The position numbers and the translations under genes are program-made. DNA of 64,000 nt from Gemmatimonadota bacterium (GTDB taxonomy: Bacteria > Latescibacterota > UBA2968): NCBI GenBank assembly GCA_009838845.1, contig VXRD01000003.1, positions 1 to 64,000 of the forward strand, read 5' to 3'. Positions 33,909 to 43,180 of the stretch are shown one piece after another. The notes beneath the pieces are model-generated. The model saw only the letters and a program-made list of their open reading frames with translations. It was not told the DNA's origin and made no database searches. Positions within the stretch are counted from its first letter, which is position 1; each line of letters starts with the position of its first letter.

Positions 33909-35831
33909 CTACGACTTGCCCAGTCGAGTGGCCTCAGTCTGTACAGCCTCCGAGGCACTTTTTACTTTTTCAACGAAGGGTTTCATCGTCGCTTCCATCT
34001 TTTTTTGTAACTCTTCGAGAGTTTCGGCCAACTTTTGGAAACATTGATATCTACGATCAGCAACTTCAATCCGAATCTGTTCTATATCAGCACGCCATTG
34101 GGCTTCTCGCTCTCGGCGGTGTTCTTCGTGGGCGTGAATCAACTCACGGATATTGGGTGTCGCACCATCAACGGCCAATAGTAGCTGCAGGAAAGAGGTA
34201 GCACGGTCTCCCACCAGCTTTTGCGATTGTACATTTTGTAAGATAGATTCTGCTTGTTGCCTCAGGAGGCTGGATAGCTTTTCGAGGTGCAGGATAGACT
34301 GCTGAAGCAAAACAGTGGATTCATCGGGCCAGAGTATTTTCTTCCAAGAGGGTATATTGTTTAGTTGGGCTTGTGCGCTGGCGATGTGCGCTGACAGGTC
34401 ACTGAGGGCAGCGTCCAGAAGTTCTCTCGCTTGTGCAGGTTCGAGCGCGTATTCATCTCTACGCTCTTGGATTAAAGCATTTTGTTGTTGCTGGAGTTTG
34501 TGTTTGCGACTTTCTACGGTTTGGGCGAGGCTTTTTTCTTCGCTTTCTACCGTACGTTCATACTGTTTCTCGGCTTCTGCTTGTGCGACAGTAGCCTTCT
34601 CCTTCGCTTTGCCCTGTATCTCTTCGTACATTTGTAGCGCGTCTTGGAAAGGTTTCTCTTTGACGGCATTACTGGCCTTACGACCCCCTATGGCACCTCC
34701 AATGCCACCCAATAAAGCTCCGATGGCCGTGCCAACGCCCGGAAATATAGCAGAGCCAATAGTAGCCCCAAGCGCAGCCCCAGCGGCTCCGCCACCCCCT
34801 GTCCCCGCTACGTCCAACCCAAAATTCTTCATGGCATTAGCTACATCAGTATCGTGATTTTTTAAAAGTTTGATTTCTCGGAAACCGGAAAGAGCTGCTG
34901 TGATAAATGGGATGCCTCCCACATCTACATTCTCCAGAAGTGCATCGCTTACCCCTTCGGCATGCTCCAGCATATCAGCATGCGACAAGGCGTTATCCAC
35001 CAGGACGATATTCTCTTCCCCTAATTCCACCACTTCGTTGAGTTGTTCGAGAGAACCGGCTGCGTCAAGATGAATCGCATTGTCGGGTATTCCAGCCATG
35101 TCTCCGGGTACGATAACAGGGATATCGGGATACGTTTCAAAATGATCGGCGAGGGAACTGAAATCGCTAACGGTTTTGATATTGACGGCATGTTCTCCGT
35201 TCAATATTAGATCATATCCCGGTTGGTTAGACAGACCAGGCATCTCTACCTGCATGCCTAACTCCTCCAGATGCTGACCAACAATGGGTTCAGCTAAATG
35301 GCCCATTAGCTTGTTTAAGGCTCCTTCCGGAAGTGCTTCACCTATCTCGGCTGAATCCCAACTCGAAAGATAATTACGCAAGTCGCCGATCGAGTCGAGT
35401 TGATCTCCGGCAAGTTGTCCCATCGCCGTGTACACATGTTCGTCTATTTCCAGCAGATTCTCAAGGGGCTCCTTACCTAACCAGGCACCCTGCACAGCCG
35501 CAGTAATTGCAGCATAGGGATCTTGAGGCTGTTTAACGGTGAAGTTGGGTATGGATGGTGGAGGCGTAGCGGAGTTTGGAAGAGAAGAAGGGGGTAAATC
35601 ATTCGGTTCATTGATGTCAGAATCCGAAGAAGAGGCAGAATCCTGGTCTTCTAATTGAGATTTGGATTGGCCAAATCGCTCAACCAGTACCAAAGCCCCG
35701 AGGTCGCGTGGTGTACGCACAGATTGTGCCTGGTCGCTTACGTCCTTTTTCAGGAAATATTTCCGTCCTACTACTATGCCACCAACGATTGCCAATGAAC
35801 CTAATGAATATAAGACTAAGACGATTTCCAT
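33909..35831 (-). CDS. membrane-anchored protein with a possible nuclease-like core, glycine zipper and coiled coil
   Basis: The protein is 640 residues. No family is recognised with certainty. Residues 5-26 form one membrane segment. Residues 65-100 are Ser/Pro-rich linker. Residues 180-260 contain a segment LEELGMQVEMPGL, PGYDLILNGE, then AVNIKT (D207, K219), which could be a PD-(D/E)xK-like core. Residues 342-383 are strongly glycine-zipper-like (GGGGAAGAALGATIG, GALLGGIGGAIGG). From 395 on is a long coiled coil with two helical blocks. It is the first of a group that includes small toxin-antitoxin genes and a TerB-DnaJ protein. A membrane-linked stress or defence role is an inference. Confidence 0.65.
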   Translation of the reverse strand: MEIVLVLYSLGSLAIVGGIVVGRKYFLKKDVSDQAQSVRTPRDLGALVLVERFGQSKSQLEDQDSASSSDSDINEPNDLPPSSLPNSATPPPSIPNFTVKQPQDPYAAITAAVQGAWLGKEPLENLLEIDEHVYTAMGQLAGDQLDSIGDLRNYLSSWDSAEIGEALPEGALNKLMGHLAEPIVGQHLEELGMQVEMPGLSNQPGYDLILNGEHAVNIKTVSDFSSLADHFETYPDIPVIVPGDMAGIPDNAIHLDAAGSLEQLNEVVELGEENIVLVDNALSHADMLEHAEGVSDALLENVDVGGIPFITAALSGFREIKLLKNHDTDVANAMKNFGLDVAGTGGGGAAGAALGATIGSAIFPGVGTAIGALLGGIGGAIGGRKASNAVKEKPFQDALQMYEEIQGKAKEKATVAQAEAEKQYERTVESEEKSLAQTVESRKHKLQQQQNALIQERRDEYALEPAQARELLDAALSDLSAHIASAQAQLNNIPSWKKILWPDESTVLLQQSILHLEKLSSLLRQQAESILQNVQSQKLVGDRATSFLQLLLAVDGATPNIRELIHAHEEHRREREAQWRADIEQIRIEVADRRYQCFQKLAETLEELQKKMEATMKPFVEKVKSASEAVQTEATRLGKS

Positions 35832-35879
35832 GATATCTTCTCTATTTATACAAAAATGACAATTGCCATTCCTGTCGTC

Positions 35880-35904
35880 ACGCCTGCATGTCTTAAGCAG
35901 GCGT
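35880..35904. repeat. palindrome of the 33781 family
   Basis: ACGCCTGC, ATGTCTTAA, GCAGGCGT. The outer bases TGTCGTC and TCCAAGA match the 34-bp repeat TGTCATT...TCCAGA, with a different stem. Confidence 0.65.
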
Positions 35905-35927
35905 CCAAGATGGGGGTACTTTTAGCT

Positions 35928-36119
35928 CTAAGGATATTCGGATATATCGGACACACTACGGTGGTTGACCATAATTAGTTCAGGTGCCGTATCCAGCATG
36001 ATTTCTTCAAATTCATCGAGAGTGGCGGCCTCAATATGTAAGCCTTCAATATCGCTTTCCGTATAGAAGACCTGTGCCTCATTATCCCAGACAGCCTTTA
36101 CGGTAAAAGTGCGCTTCAT
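35928..36119 (-). CDS. DUF1902-domain protein, HicB-like small antitoxin family
   Basis: The protein is 63 residues. The pattern TFTVKAVWDNEAQVFYTES, GLHIEAATLDEFEEIM and PELIMVN is that of DUF1902. It has an ATG after GAGAGG. It resembles the fold of HicB-like antitoxins, but no HicA partner is next to it, so it may be an orphan. Confidence 0.7.
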   Translation of the reverse strand: MKRTFTVKAVWDNEAQVFYTESDIEGLHIEAATLDEFEEIMLDTAPELIMVNHRSVSDISEYP

Positions 36120-36165
36120 ATCATTGCCTCTCTACACAATATGTCGCGGGACGTGTTGGTCTAAT

Positions 36166-36537
36166 TCAAGTTCCTTCCGTGAGGGGATCTAACACGTTGA
36201 GTTCACTGATCCAAAGAAAATCCTGAACATTATGTGTCACCAATATGCGATCATGGACGATGGCAGTAGCCGCGACGATCGCATCTCCTAAACTCATACG
36301 ACGCTGTTGGCGCAAACTAACTGCCCGGTGCATGACTGTATCTGACAAAGGCAGTATTTCAGTTTTTTGAAAAAACTGTTCCAAATTTTGCCGTTCATCT
36401 TCCTCCAATTTGTGATACCCAAGTACCTCAATATAGCTCACCACCGAGACAGATGGGGTAATCTCATCAATAAACTGCCGCAAATCGGTATGATGCGGTT
36501 GCGCGGCATAGATAATTATATTGCTGTCAATCAGCAT
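36166..36537 (-). CDS. PIN-domain ribonuclease toxin (VapC-like)
   Basis: The protein is 123 residues. Acidic PIN residues: D4 (MLIDSNIIIYAA), E37 (VVSYIEVLGY) and D89 in MSLGDAIVAATA, with a later THNVQDF. PIN proteins of this type cut tRNA or rRNA and are kept inactive by a small partner. The ATG lies 11 bases inside the end of the antitoxin gene, so the two are co-translated. Confidence 0.8.
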   Translation of the reverse strand: MLIDSNIIIYAAQPHHTDLRQFIDEITPSVSVVSYIEVLGYHKLEEDERQNLEQFFQKTEILPLSDTVMHRAVSLRQQRRMSLGDAIVAATAIVHDRILVTHNVQDFLWISELNVLDPLTEGT

Positions 36538-36796
36538 CGGTATCTCGATAGGGCAACGGGCGGTCTTTGCGTTGCTCGCGTTGCCATGCGACCGGATCTT
36601 CTATGTCGGCGAAAGTACCTTTTTCAGCCAAAGTTGCAAGCAATTCTCCTGCTGTTTTCTCTTTGGCTTGAGATAGTTCCTGTTTCGCTTTGTCCAGGAT
36701 AATAATATCAACCGAAATCGGTTCGGCGGTTTCTGGAGACCCGTCGAGCCATTCAACGTGGTCATCGCGCAGGATGGCTTTGTAAGTGCGCCGCAT
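36527..36796 (-). CDS. antitoxin partner of the PIN toxin
   Basis: The protein is 89 residues from ATG 36796 after TTAGGAG. It has an N-terminal MRRTYKAILRDDHVEWLDGS, a short beta-strand segment like those of small AbrB/VapB-type antitoxins, and a charged C-terminal helix. No family name is certain. It overlaps the PIN gene by 11 bases, which is typical of this kind of module. Confidence 0.65.
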   Translation of the reverse strand: MRRTYKAILRDDHVEWLDGSPETAEPISVDIIILDKAKQELSQAKEKTAGELLATLAEKGTFADIEDPVAWQREQRKDRPLPYRDTDAD

Positions 36797-36873
36797 GTTT
36801 TCTCCTAAAAATATTGAGATTCTGTTAGCTATGCTTGCCGTGTATTGGAGCATAGTTTTGGAGCGAGAGTCCC

Positions 36874-37830
36874 TTATTTGCGATGTTCAGTTATGATTTC
36901 ATAAGCGTTTTGTATCTCTTGGAATTTTTCTTTTGCAAACTTGTGAAAATCCGGTGCGAGATCCTTCGAGGATATTCGGTCTGGGTGATATTGCAATGAT
37001 AATTCGCGATAGTGTCGTTTCAATTCGTCATCGGAAACCAAAGGGTCGCAACCCAAGACCGCATAGTATTTTTCAATGTCAGGCAGCATTTCTTCCAATG
37101 CCTGAGTCACAAAGTCTGACGATAATCCAAATGCGGTGGCCGCATCATTGAGGGATTGCTCTTCTGCCGCGTGCAACGTGCCATCAGCGGCAGCTATTTT
37201 CACGAGACGATATAGTATGCCTTTACGATGCTCAATGTCTTCTACATATTGTGCAAATTCGGCGGCAATTTCCTTAAATGGGACTTCCGTTGTCTTGGCT
37301 TCATTTAAAAATTCAATAGCCATTTTCTGAGTATCTTGGTCGAATTCTTCTTCGACCATAATAGCCTTAATCGCGTTAACCTCATCTTCAGATACGTGCA
37401 AGTCGGTCTTTGCTATCTTACCAAACATTAAAAATATCGTTCTAAAGATGGCGTTCCGTTTTTCCTCCTCATCCAACGCCTGAGCAGCTTGATTTTGCGC
37501 CTCCCTTTCCTGAAGCATCTGTAGGAATTCATGAGGTGTCGGCACACCTGCTGCTTTGGGAAATATTGTTTCCCCTCCGAAGATACCACTTTCAAGGATG
37601 TAAACAGAGCCATCTTCTTGCACGGTAAGCGTGACGGTCTTAGTACCAAAAGTGCCTTGTTTTTCTAGTTTGGCCTCAAAAGTCTCGCGTTTCATTACGG
37701 TGTAGCCATCGGCGTTAATATATTTATGCATCGCGGCTTGAAGTGTCGGATAGACTGGGTCCCCTGATAACTGATCCAGAATAGCCAATGCAACCTTACC
37801 AATCTCACCTAAGGTGCTCCAAAAACTCAC
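36874..37830 (-). CDS. TerB and DnaJ domain protein (DjlA-like)
   Basis: The protein is 318 residues and begins with GTG after AGGAGG. Residues 125-245 are a TerB-like helical domain (FRTIFLMFGKIAKTDLHVSE, LVKIAAADGTLHAAEE). Residues 254-318 are a J domain with the HPD motif in LQYHPDRIS (residues 282-284). The order TerB-DnaJ is that of DjlA, a Hsp70 co-chaperone, but here a beta-rich region (residues 30-100) replaces the usual membrane anchor. It lies in an accessory region, 78 bases upstream of the antitoxin gene, and may be a chaperone partner there. Confidence 0.85.
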   Translation of the reverse strand: MSFWSTLGEIGKVALAILDQLSGDPVYPTLQAAMHKYINADGYTVMKRETFEAKLEKQGTFGTKTVTLTVQEDGSVYILESGIFGGETIFPKAAGVPTPHEFLQMLQEREAQNQAAQALDEEEKRNAIFRTIFLMFGKIAKTDLHVSEDEVNAIKAIMVEEEFDQDTQKMAIEFLNEAKTTEVPFKEIAAEFAQYVEDIEHRKGILYRLVKIAAADGTLHAAEEQSLNDAATAFGLSSDFVTQALEEMLPDIEKYYAVLGCDPLVSDDELKRHYRELSLQYHPDRISSKDLAPDFHKFAKEKFQEIQNAYEIITEHRK

Positions 37831-37883
37831 TATGGCCTCCTATTTATCCCGTTTTTAATAGAGGCAAATCTTGTGTACATTTT

Positions 37884-40800
37884 TTAAGCGTTTTCGACCA
37901 CAGGCTCGATATCGAGGACCTCGCGGTCGAGTTTGGGGGGTGTTCCTTTGCCATTGAGCCAGTAGTTCGCCATTTCTCTGGCGGCGGCCATCTTGGGCCA
38001 GATTACCTCGCGGTAGCCCCGTACGTCGTCGGGCAGGCGCAGGACTTTCACATAAATATCGTATCGCTCTGTATTGTCAAAATCAAAATTATCTACCAGA
38101 TCGATATACCAGTCTCGATAGTTTTTTTCCTCGCGGTGCCAGGCGGGAAGCCTGCGTAAAAAGCGCGCCCGCTTCATGATATTGAGCATCCAGTCGCGGG
38201 TTTGAATATCGAATCTGATGTCCAGTCCCAGGACGGTGAAATGCGGCCGGGTTAAATGCCTGTAAGAAATTCGGTCGCCGCGACCGGGATCGACATCGTA
38301 ACGCGCGCGATCGCGGCGGTACTTTTCTTCGCTTGTCAATAGATGAGCCACATAGATTTCATCTTTATAGGCCATCACGCGGGCGAGAAAGCGCACCGCA
38401 GCATCGGTTGCGCGATACTGATATTGGACATTATCGCGGTCGTAAATCCCTTTTACGCGGACGACATAAGACTGCGCGTATTCGATACCGCCCCATTGAA
38501 TGAGGTCGTAAACGCCGAGGGCAAATTGCAATTTTGTCGCGTCGGAAAGTAACCAGTCTGCGACTGTCTCCGAGAGGGTGCGATAGGTTTTGGCCAATTT
38601 TTCGCCTCGCGTTTTGGCCAGAATTTCCGCTTTGTCGTCGATGAGGCCCCTGTATGTGGTTACGAGTTTGGGTTTGAAAAATGCATCGGGATCCAACGCG
38701 GCTTTGCGCCCCATCTCAAATGCTTTGAGATTGGCTTCGAGTTCATTCGATTTGATATTTTGCTTCATCGCCCACCGGATATTTTCCAGTGTTAGGGGCA
38801 ATGCGCCCCGTTGAAATGCCGCGCCCAGCAAGATGCTATTGGCATAGATTTTATTGCCCAGGTATCGTTCGGAGATTTCGCCGAGGTCCATCCCAAAATA
38901 CGTGTCGGCGTTGGTATAACGCCGCAAGATATTCTCCAGATGGTCTGTATCAAAATCATCTCGTCCAATCATCGACAAAATGGTCTCGCGCTTGCCAGTT
39001 TCCACAACGGCTGTGGTGCGCTGTGGGCTGCCCACGCGGCCGGTTCCATTCGGATCTAACCCGCGCACGGCCTCCAGAATATCCAATCCCAACAGCAAGT
39101 CTGCATGTCCGTAGGGCGTCAATTGTGAAATCACCCGCTCGTCTTTGGTGAAGCTGACGTGCGAATACACGCCGCCGTTGCGAATAGCCAGTCCTTTTTT
39201 GTTGGTAAATCGCACGGTATATCCCTGTTTCGCGCCTGCAACGGAGATAATCGCAGAAATGGTATTGATGCCCATGCCGCCTACGCCAGCTACATACGCG
39301 TACCAGGCCGTATCGAAGTCGCGGCATTCGGGCTCGGGAATATTCGATAGATCGATTGATTCGGTTTGCACCTCGGGCGCGCGCGATCGGTGAACGGTCA
39401 GGCGTTCAAACGAGGGACACGTTTTATCGCCATTTGCAACTTCGACCTTTGTACACGCTCCGTCGGCAACGCACAAAGATAGATCGGTCGCGACTTTTGG
39501 ACCGTGGAGGGTTTCTTCTACGGTCAAGCCGCTGCATCCGGTTGCTTGCGTGCATTCCAGACAATATTCGCAGACTTCTGGCGTGATGTTGATGTGGGTT
39601 TCTTCCGACAGAAATCCCTTTTCCCGAACGGTCTGTATCTGCTCTGCGCGCACGCGACGGTGATATGTGATGCCGCATTCTTTGTCGGCAATGACTATTT
39701 TGACGCCGTCTTTTAGAAGTGCCTGTTCCAGGATATCGCGATACGCCTCCCGATTTTCTGGATTCATGCGGGCGACCATCACCGGGCCATTTGTACCGCC
39801 ACCCAAACCGCACACGACCTGTTCAATATCCTGAGCAAAGGTCGGGCGTCCCATCAGGTCAATATCTACCCCCGGCGTGGGCTGATGCCCCGTCATTGCC
39901 GTGGTCTTATTGTCTAAAATGACATAGGTAATATCTTGCCCGTGTTTGATCGAATCGGAAATCGCCGCCATTCCACTGTGGAAAAATGTCGAATCGCCCA
40001 TGAATACGAGTTGTTTGTTGTCGATAAAAGGATCGATACCCGCACCCGTGCCACCGCCGAGTCCCATTCCCGATAAATTGTGCATCAGCCGGTTAAATGG
40101 CTCGTATTTCAACAGAGAATAACATCCGATATCTCCGTGGAAAATCAGATCCATTGGATCTGTGCCGTGCTTGCGCTGCATATAATCGCCATCTTGGAAA
40201 TCGTCGATCATCTTGTCCAGCACACTGGCCGAATCGCGGTGCGGACAGCCCGGACAAAACGAGGGTGTGCGAACCGATGCGCTCAGGTCAAATGTTTCTG
40301 TCTGAGCCATCAAGGCGACAATAGTATCAATGCGCTCGGCATCTACGGGTACTGTGGGGTCGTCGAGCGATTTCAACACTGGAGCCAGCACATTGAGCGC
40401 GATACTGGGATTCAGGCCACAACTGTCGGGGAAACCTGATCCATTGGGAAAGCGTTTGCCCCATATCCGGAAGGCTTTTGTTTTTCCTGCCTGATACAGG
40501 TTTTGTAAAGCGGCGCCAATTTGTTCTTCCAGAAAACCGCGTTTTTCTTCCACCACGTAAATTTCATCGACCAGGTCCGCAAATTCGCGCAAGATCTCCG
40601 AATCAATCGGATACGTAATCCCGTATTTCAAAATGGGTATGCTACCCCCCAACCCAACCATATTGAGCGCGTGTTCCAAATAACAATAGGCCAAACTGCT
40701 GGTGACAAAGCCGATTCGCTTTTTGCCAGAGTCTGGCCGATATAAAATTCGATTCAACTCGTATTCTTTTGCGAGGGTGAGCAGCTTTGGAAAACGCTGC

Positions 40801-41489
40801 TCGAGGACCTCCTTTTCTTTTACCACTGTATGTGGCGGGATAATCACGCGATCATCTGGGGAAATCGTCAGCGGGTCCAGACGGATGGGATTGTTAAATG
40901 TTTTTTCGGGAAACCGGTTTGCGTGTACTTCGACCGTGCCCCCGCCATCTGCCTGATTGGACGTCACGAGGTAGGCGATATAGAGCCGGGTCTTTTCCGA
41001 TAACTCAAAGGCGACTTTGATCCAGTCTTTCATTTCCTGAAAGGTGCTGGGTTCGAACAAGGGCATGTACAGATGTTTGGCGATAAAGCGAGAATCAGCA
41101 GGCACTTGTGTGCCCTCAGACCACGTATCATCGCCAAATACGGCAACCGCAGCAGCACCTTCGCCCGTTCCGGCCATATTGCCCAGTGCCAGCGCGTCTG
41201 AAGCGACGTGCACGCCCACGCTTTTCATGACTGCGATGGCGCGAATAGATTCCATCTGCGCCCCATTGAGACGCGCTGCTCCCAGGGCTTCGTTGTTGGC
41301 AATTTGCACCATTACGCCTTTTTCCATCAACAACTCGCGGATGCGCTCTGCTGCATCAAATACTTCTGCCACAGGCGATCCGGGATATCCCGTCATCAAC
41401 CCCATGCCGCCTTCGAGGCAACCTTTGACGATGAGTTCATTGCCCGTAAAAATGCCCGTGCCCTTTTCAAATGTAAATCGAGGATCCAT
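37884..41489 (-). CDS. indolepyruvate:ferredoxin oxidoreductase, alpha and beta fused
   Basis: The protein is 1201 residues from ATG 41489 after AAAGGA; a preceding TTG is less likely. The N part (residues 1-390) has the pyruvate-oxidoreductase fold: LVKGCLEGGMGLMTGYPGSP is close to IorA. TPP-binding segments follow: GDIGCYSLL, GGGTGAGIDPF, GDSTFFHSG and VILDNKTTAMTGHQ. Cysteine groups (FCPGCPHR, VCEYCLECTQATGC) bind Fe-S clusters. From about residue 725 is the gamma-type domain (VAGVGGMGINTISAIISVAG), followed by a long tail. It oxidises aryl-pyruvates or other 2-oxoacids to acyl-CoA while reducing ferredoxin. Confidence 0.85.
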   Translation of the reverse strand: MDPRFTFEKGTGIFTGNELIVKGCLEGGMGLMTGYPGSPVAEVFDAAERIRELLMEKGVMVQIANNEALGAARLNGAQMESIRAIAVMKSVGVHVASDALALGNMAGTGEGAAAVAVFGDDTWSEGTQVPADSRFIAKHLYMPLFEPSTFQEMKDWIKVAFELSEKTRLYIAYLVTSNQADGGGTVEVHANRFPEKTFNNPIRLDPLTISPDDRVIIPPHTVVKEKEVLEQRFPKLLTLAKEYELNRILYRPDSGKKRIGFVTSSLAYCYLEHALNMVGLGGSIPILKYGITYPIDSEILREFADLVDEIYVVEEKRGFLEEQIGAALQNLYQAGKTKAFRIWGKRFPNGSGFPDSCGLNPSIALNVLAPVLKSLDDPTVPVDAERIDTIVALMAQTETFDLSASVRTPSFCPGCPHRDSASVLDKMIDDFQDGDYMQRKHGTDPMDLIFHGDIGCYSLLKYEPFNRLMHNLSGMGLGGGTGAGIDPFIDNKQLVFMGDSTFFHSGMAAISDSIKHGQDITYVILDNKTTAMTGHQPTPGVDIDLMGRPTFAQDIEQVVCGLGGGTNGPVMVARMNPENREAYRDILEQALLKDGVKIVIADKECGITYHRRVRAEQIQTVREKGFLSEETHINITPEVCEYCLECTQATGCSGLTVEETLHGPKVATDLSLCVADGACTKVEVANGDKTCPSFERLTVHRSRAPEVQTESIDLSNIPEPECRDFDTAWYAYVAGVGGMGINTISAIISVAGAKQGYTVRFTNKKGLAIRNGGVYSHVSFTKDERVISQLTPYGHADLLLGLDILEAVRGLDPNGTGRVGSPQRTTAVVETGKRETILSMIGRDDFDTDHLENILRRYTNADTYFGMDLGEISERYLGNKIYANSILLGAAFQRGALPLTLENIRWAMKQNIKSNELEANLKAFEMGRKAALDPDAFFKPKLVTTYRGLIDDKAEILAKTRGEKLAKTYRTLSETVADWLLSDATKLQFALGVYDLIQWGGIEYAQSYVVRVKGIYDRDNVQYQYRATDAAVRFLARVMAYKDEIYVAHLLTSEEKYRRDRARYDVDPGRGDRISYRHLTRPHFTVLGLDIRFDIQTRDWMLNIMKRARFLRRLPAWHREEKNYRDWYIDLVDNFDFDNTERYDIYVKVLRLPDDVRGYREVIWPKMAAAREMANYWLNGKGTPPKLDREVLDIEPVVENA

Positions 41490-41519
41490 CAATATCCTTT
41501 ACGCAATGCGATATATCCG

Positions 41520-42404
41520 CTAAATCGAATCGAACCAACTTCTGTCCACTTCTACGACCTCAACCCTCTTTGTCTTCACGCTCACGCCGAGTTTGAGATC
41601 TTTCATTTTTTCCATCAGCAATTCGCCATCAATCAAGTCTATCGGCGGCGCACCATCCCGCGTGGCTTCTCGTTGCGCGCCCCTCGTGAAGCTGCCTGTA
41701 GTTAGGATCAACCCCTTATCTGCACGGCCTTGCATTGCGCCGCGGAAATCTCTGACCACACTCGCGCTCACACTCTCTTTGTAGCGCTTACACTGAAACA
41801 GTACAGGAAAACTAATAAGCCCCGCAAGACGGATTATTCCATGCCCGTCAATTCCACCATCGCCCGATTTCCCCGTCACCTCAACCTCAATAAAGCCCGA
41901 TTCTCGCAATAGCCTTTGGCATAATCGCTCAAATGCGTCGGGAGAAATGTTTCGGAGGATATCCAGCAAATCTTCACGCCAGGTAGCAGTTTCATTTGCG
42001 AAATCCTCGGCTGAGATTTTGATTTCTTGTGGTAGGACGCCTTCGTCGGTATTGGCTTGCTTGCCAGCTTGATTCTGTTGAATAACCTTTCTAACTTCTC
42101 CATGATCAACATTCTGAGTTTTACTTCCCTTAGCAGTAAGAGACCATATACCTCTCTCTGAATTATTGATCAAACCGTACTTTTTGAGGGCGGTTCTCGC
42201 CCAGCCTAATCTGTATTCCAGTTCTGTCTGGCTTCCCCTCCCATGCGGAACTTGGGCAATACAAGAAGACAGTTCCATCTGTTTAATTACTTGATTGGTG
42301 ATTTCTCTAATAGAAGCACTGCCCCCAAGAGCATGGAGCGCAGTAAGTGTCGGATTTAGTAGATCGTTAAAGGTTGGAACGTCTGGATTGAAATTGTCAG
42401 CCAT
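41520..42404 (-). CDS. mrr: Mrr-type restriction endonuclease
   Basis: The protein is 294 residues. Residues 10-95 are a winged-helix Mrr_N-like domain (DLLNPTLTALHALGG, ELEYRLGWARTALKKYGLI). Residues 160-260 are the Mrr catalytic domain, PD-(D/E)xK type, with ESGFIEVEVTGKSGDGGIDG and the FQCKRYKE motif holding the catalytic Asp, Gln and Lys. It cleaves methylated foreign DNA or acts as a stress nuclease. No methylase gene is next to it. It neighbours a PIN/antitoxin pair, as in defence regions. Confidence 0.85.
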   Translation of the reverse strand: MADNFNPDVPTFNDLLNPTLTALHALGGSASIREITNQVIKQMELSSCIAQVPHGRGSQTELEYRLGWARTALKKYGLINNSERGIWSLTAKGSKTQNVDHGEVRKVIQQNQAGKQANTDEGVLPQEIKISAEDFANETATWREDLLDILRNISPDAFERLCQRLLRESGFIEVEVTGKSGDGGIDGHGIIRLAGLISFPVLFQCKRYKESVSASVVRDFRGAMQGRADKGLILTTGSFTRGAQREATRDGAPPIDLIDGELLMEKMKDLKLGVSVKTKRVEVVEVDRSWFDSI

Positions 42405-42487
42405 TACAAAATCTCATAAAATTTGTTTTAAAGCGTGGTTGCAATTCATTCTAAAATGTTTATGAATAGATTGCGTGTTACTTGTGT

Positions 42488-42868
42488 TTATGCCTCTATG
42501 ATAGACACGTCGTACTGCATGATTTGAGAGTCTCTGGTAATGAGTATAAGTTTTTCGACTTGGGCCTGGGCAACCAGTATTCGATCAAAGGGGTCTCGGT
42601 GATATAATGGAAGATGGCCTGCCTGTTCTCCATGAAAGAAAGTCACAGGAAGATGCGTGAAGCCTGCCTCCTCAACCATGGCACCTAAGCTATTAGGACC
42701 TTTAAGCTTACCCAGAGAGGATTTGATAGCAATCTCCAAACCACTAATAGCACTAACAAAAACCTCATTCTCCGAGTTGGTAATAGCCTCGTAGGCATAT
42801 CGCTTTAATTTCTCGGACTCTGCAAACCACCAAATGAGGGCATGCGTATCAAGCAAAAGACGTTGCAT
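42488..42868 (-). CDS. PIN-domain toxin (VapC-like)
   Basis: The protein is 126 residues with LLLDTHALIWWF (D7), VSAISGLEIAIKSSLGKL (acidic E), and HRDPFDRILVAQA (D). The layout is the Phd/PIN type. Ribonuclease activity against tRNA is expected from the family. The ATG shares its first base with the stop of the antitoxin gene (TAATG). Confidence 0.88.
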   Translation of the reverse strand: MQRLLLDTHALIWWFAESEKLKRYAYEAITNSENEVFVSAISGLEIAIKSSLGKLKGPNSLGAMVEEAGFTHLPVTFFHGEQAGHLPLYHRDPFDRILVAQAQVEKLILITRDSQIMQYDVSIIEA

Positions 42869-43116
42869 TACTCCTCGGGAAATAAAGTGCTATTGTAGAA
42901 CGAATCAATCACTTCCTCGGATGTTTCGTCGAAGTCATGGGCAATCCAAATTTGTCCTTTCAGCAAGTCGGGTTTTCGCACTTTCTTAGAACCGCGATAC
43001 TGCACCAAATTCAAATATGGTTTGCCAGCCTTGGTTATTACGACCTCCTCGCCCTGCCAAGCCAGTTCTCCCAGCCGCGCAAGTTGGGATTTTGCTTCCT
43101 GTATATTCATCTGCAT
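42868..43116 (-). CDS. Phd/YefM-family antitoxin
   Basis: The protein is 82 residues. NIQEAKSQLARLGELAWQGE and EEVVITKAGKPYLNLVQY form the DNA-binding Phd fold; the C-terminal part would bind the toxin. AGGAGG precedes the start. It is translationally coupled to the PIN toxin. Confidence 0.88.
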   Translation of the reverse strand: MQMNIQEAKSQLARLGELAWQGEEVVITKAGKPYLNLVQYRGSKKVRKPDLLKGQIWIAHDFDETSEEVIDSFYNSTLFPEE

Positions 43117-43180
43117 TGAAAGGCCTCCTGTTAGGACTTTTTGCTCTGCCTAAACTTTAGTCACCGAAGGTTAGTACATT

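Noticed and set aside
33909-35831. Phage tape-measure protein
   Set aside because: The glycine zipper and coiled coil would fit, but there are no other phage genes and the N terminus is a single membrane anchor.
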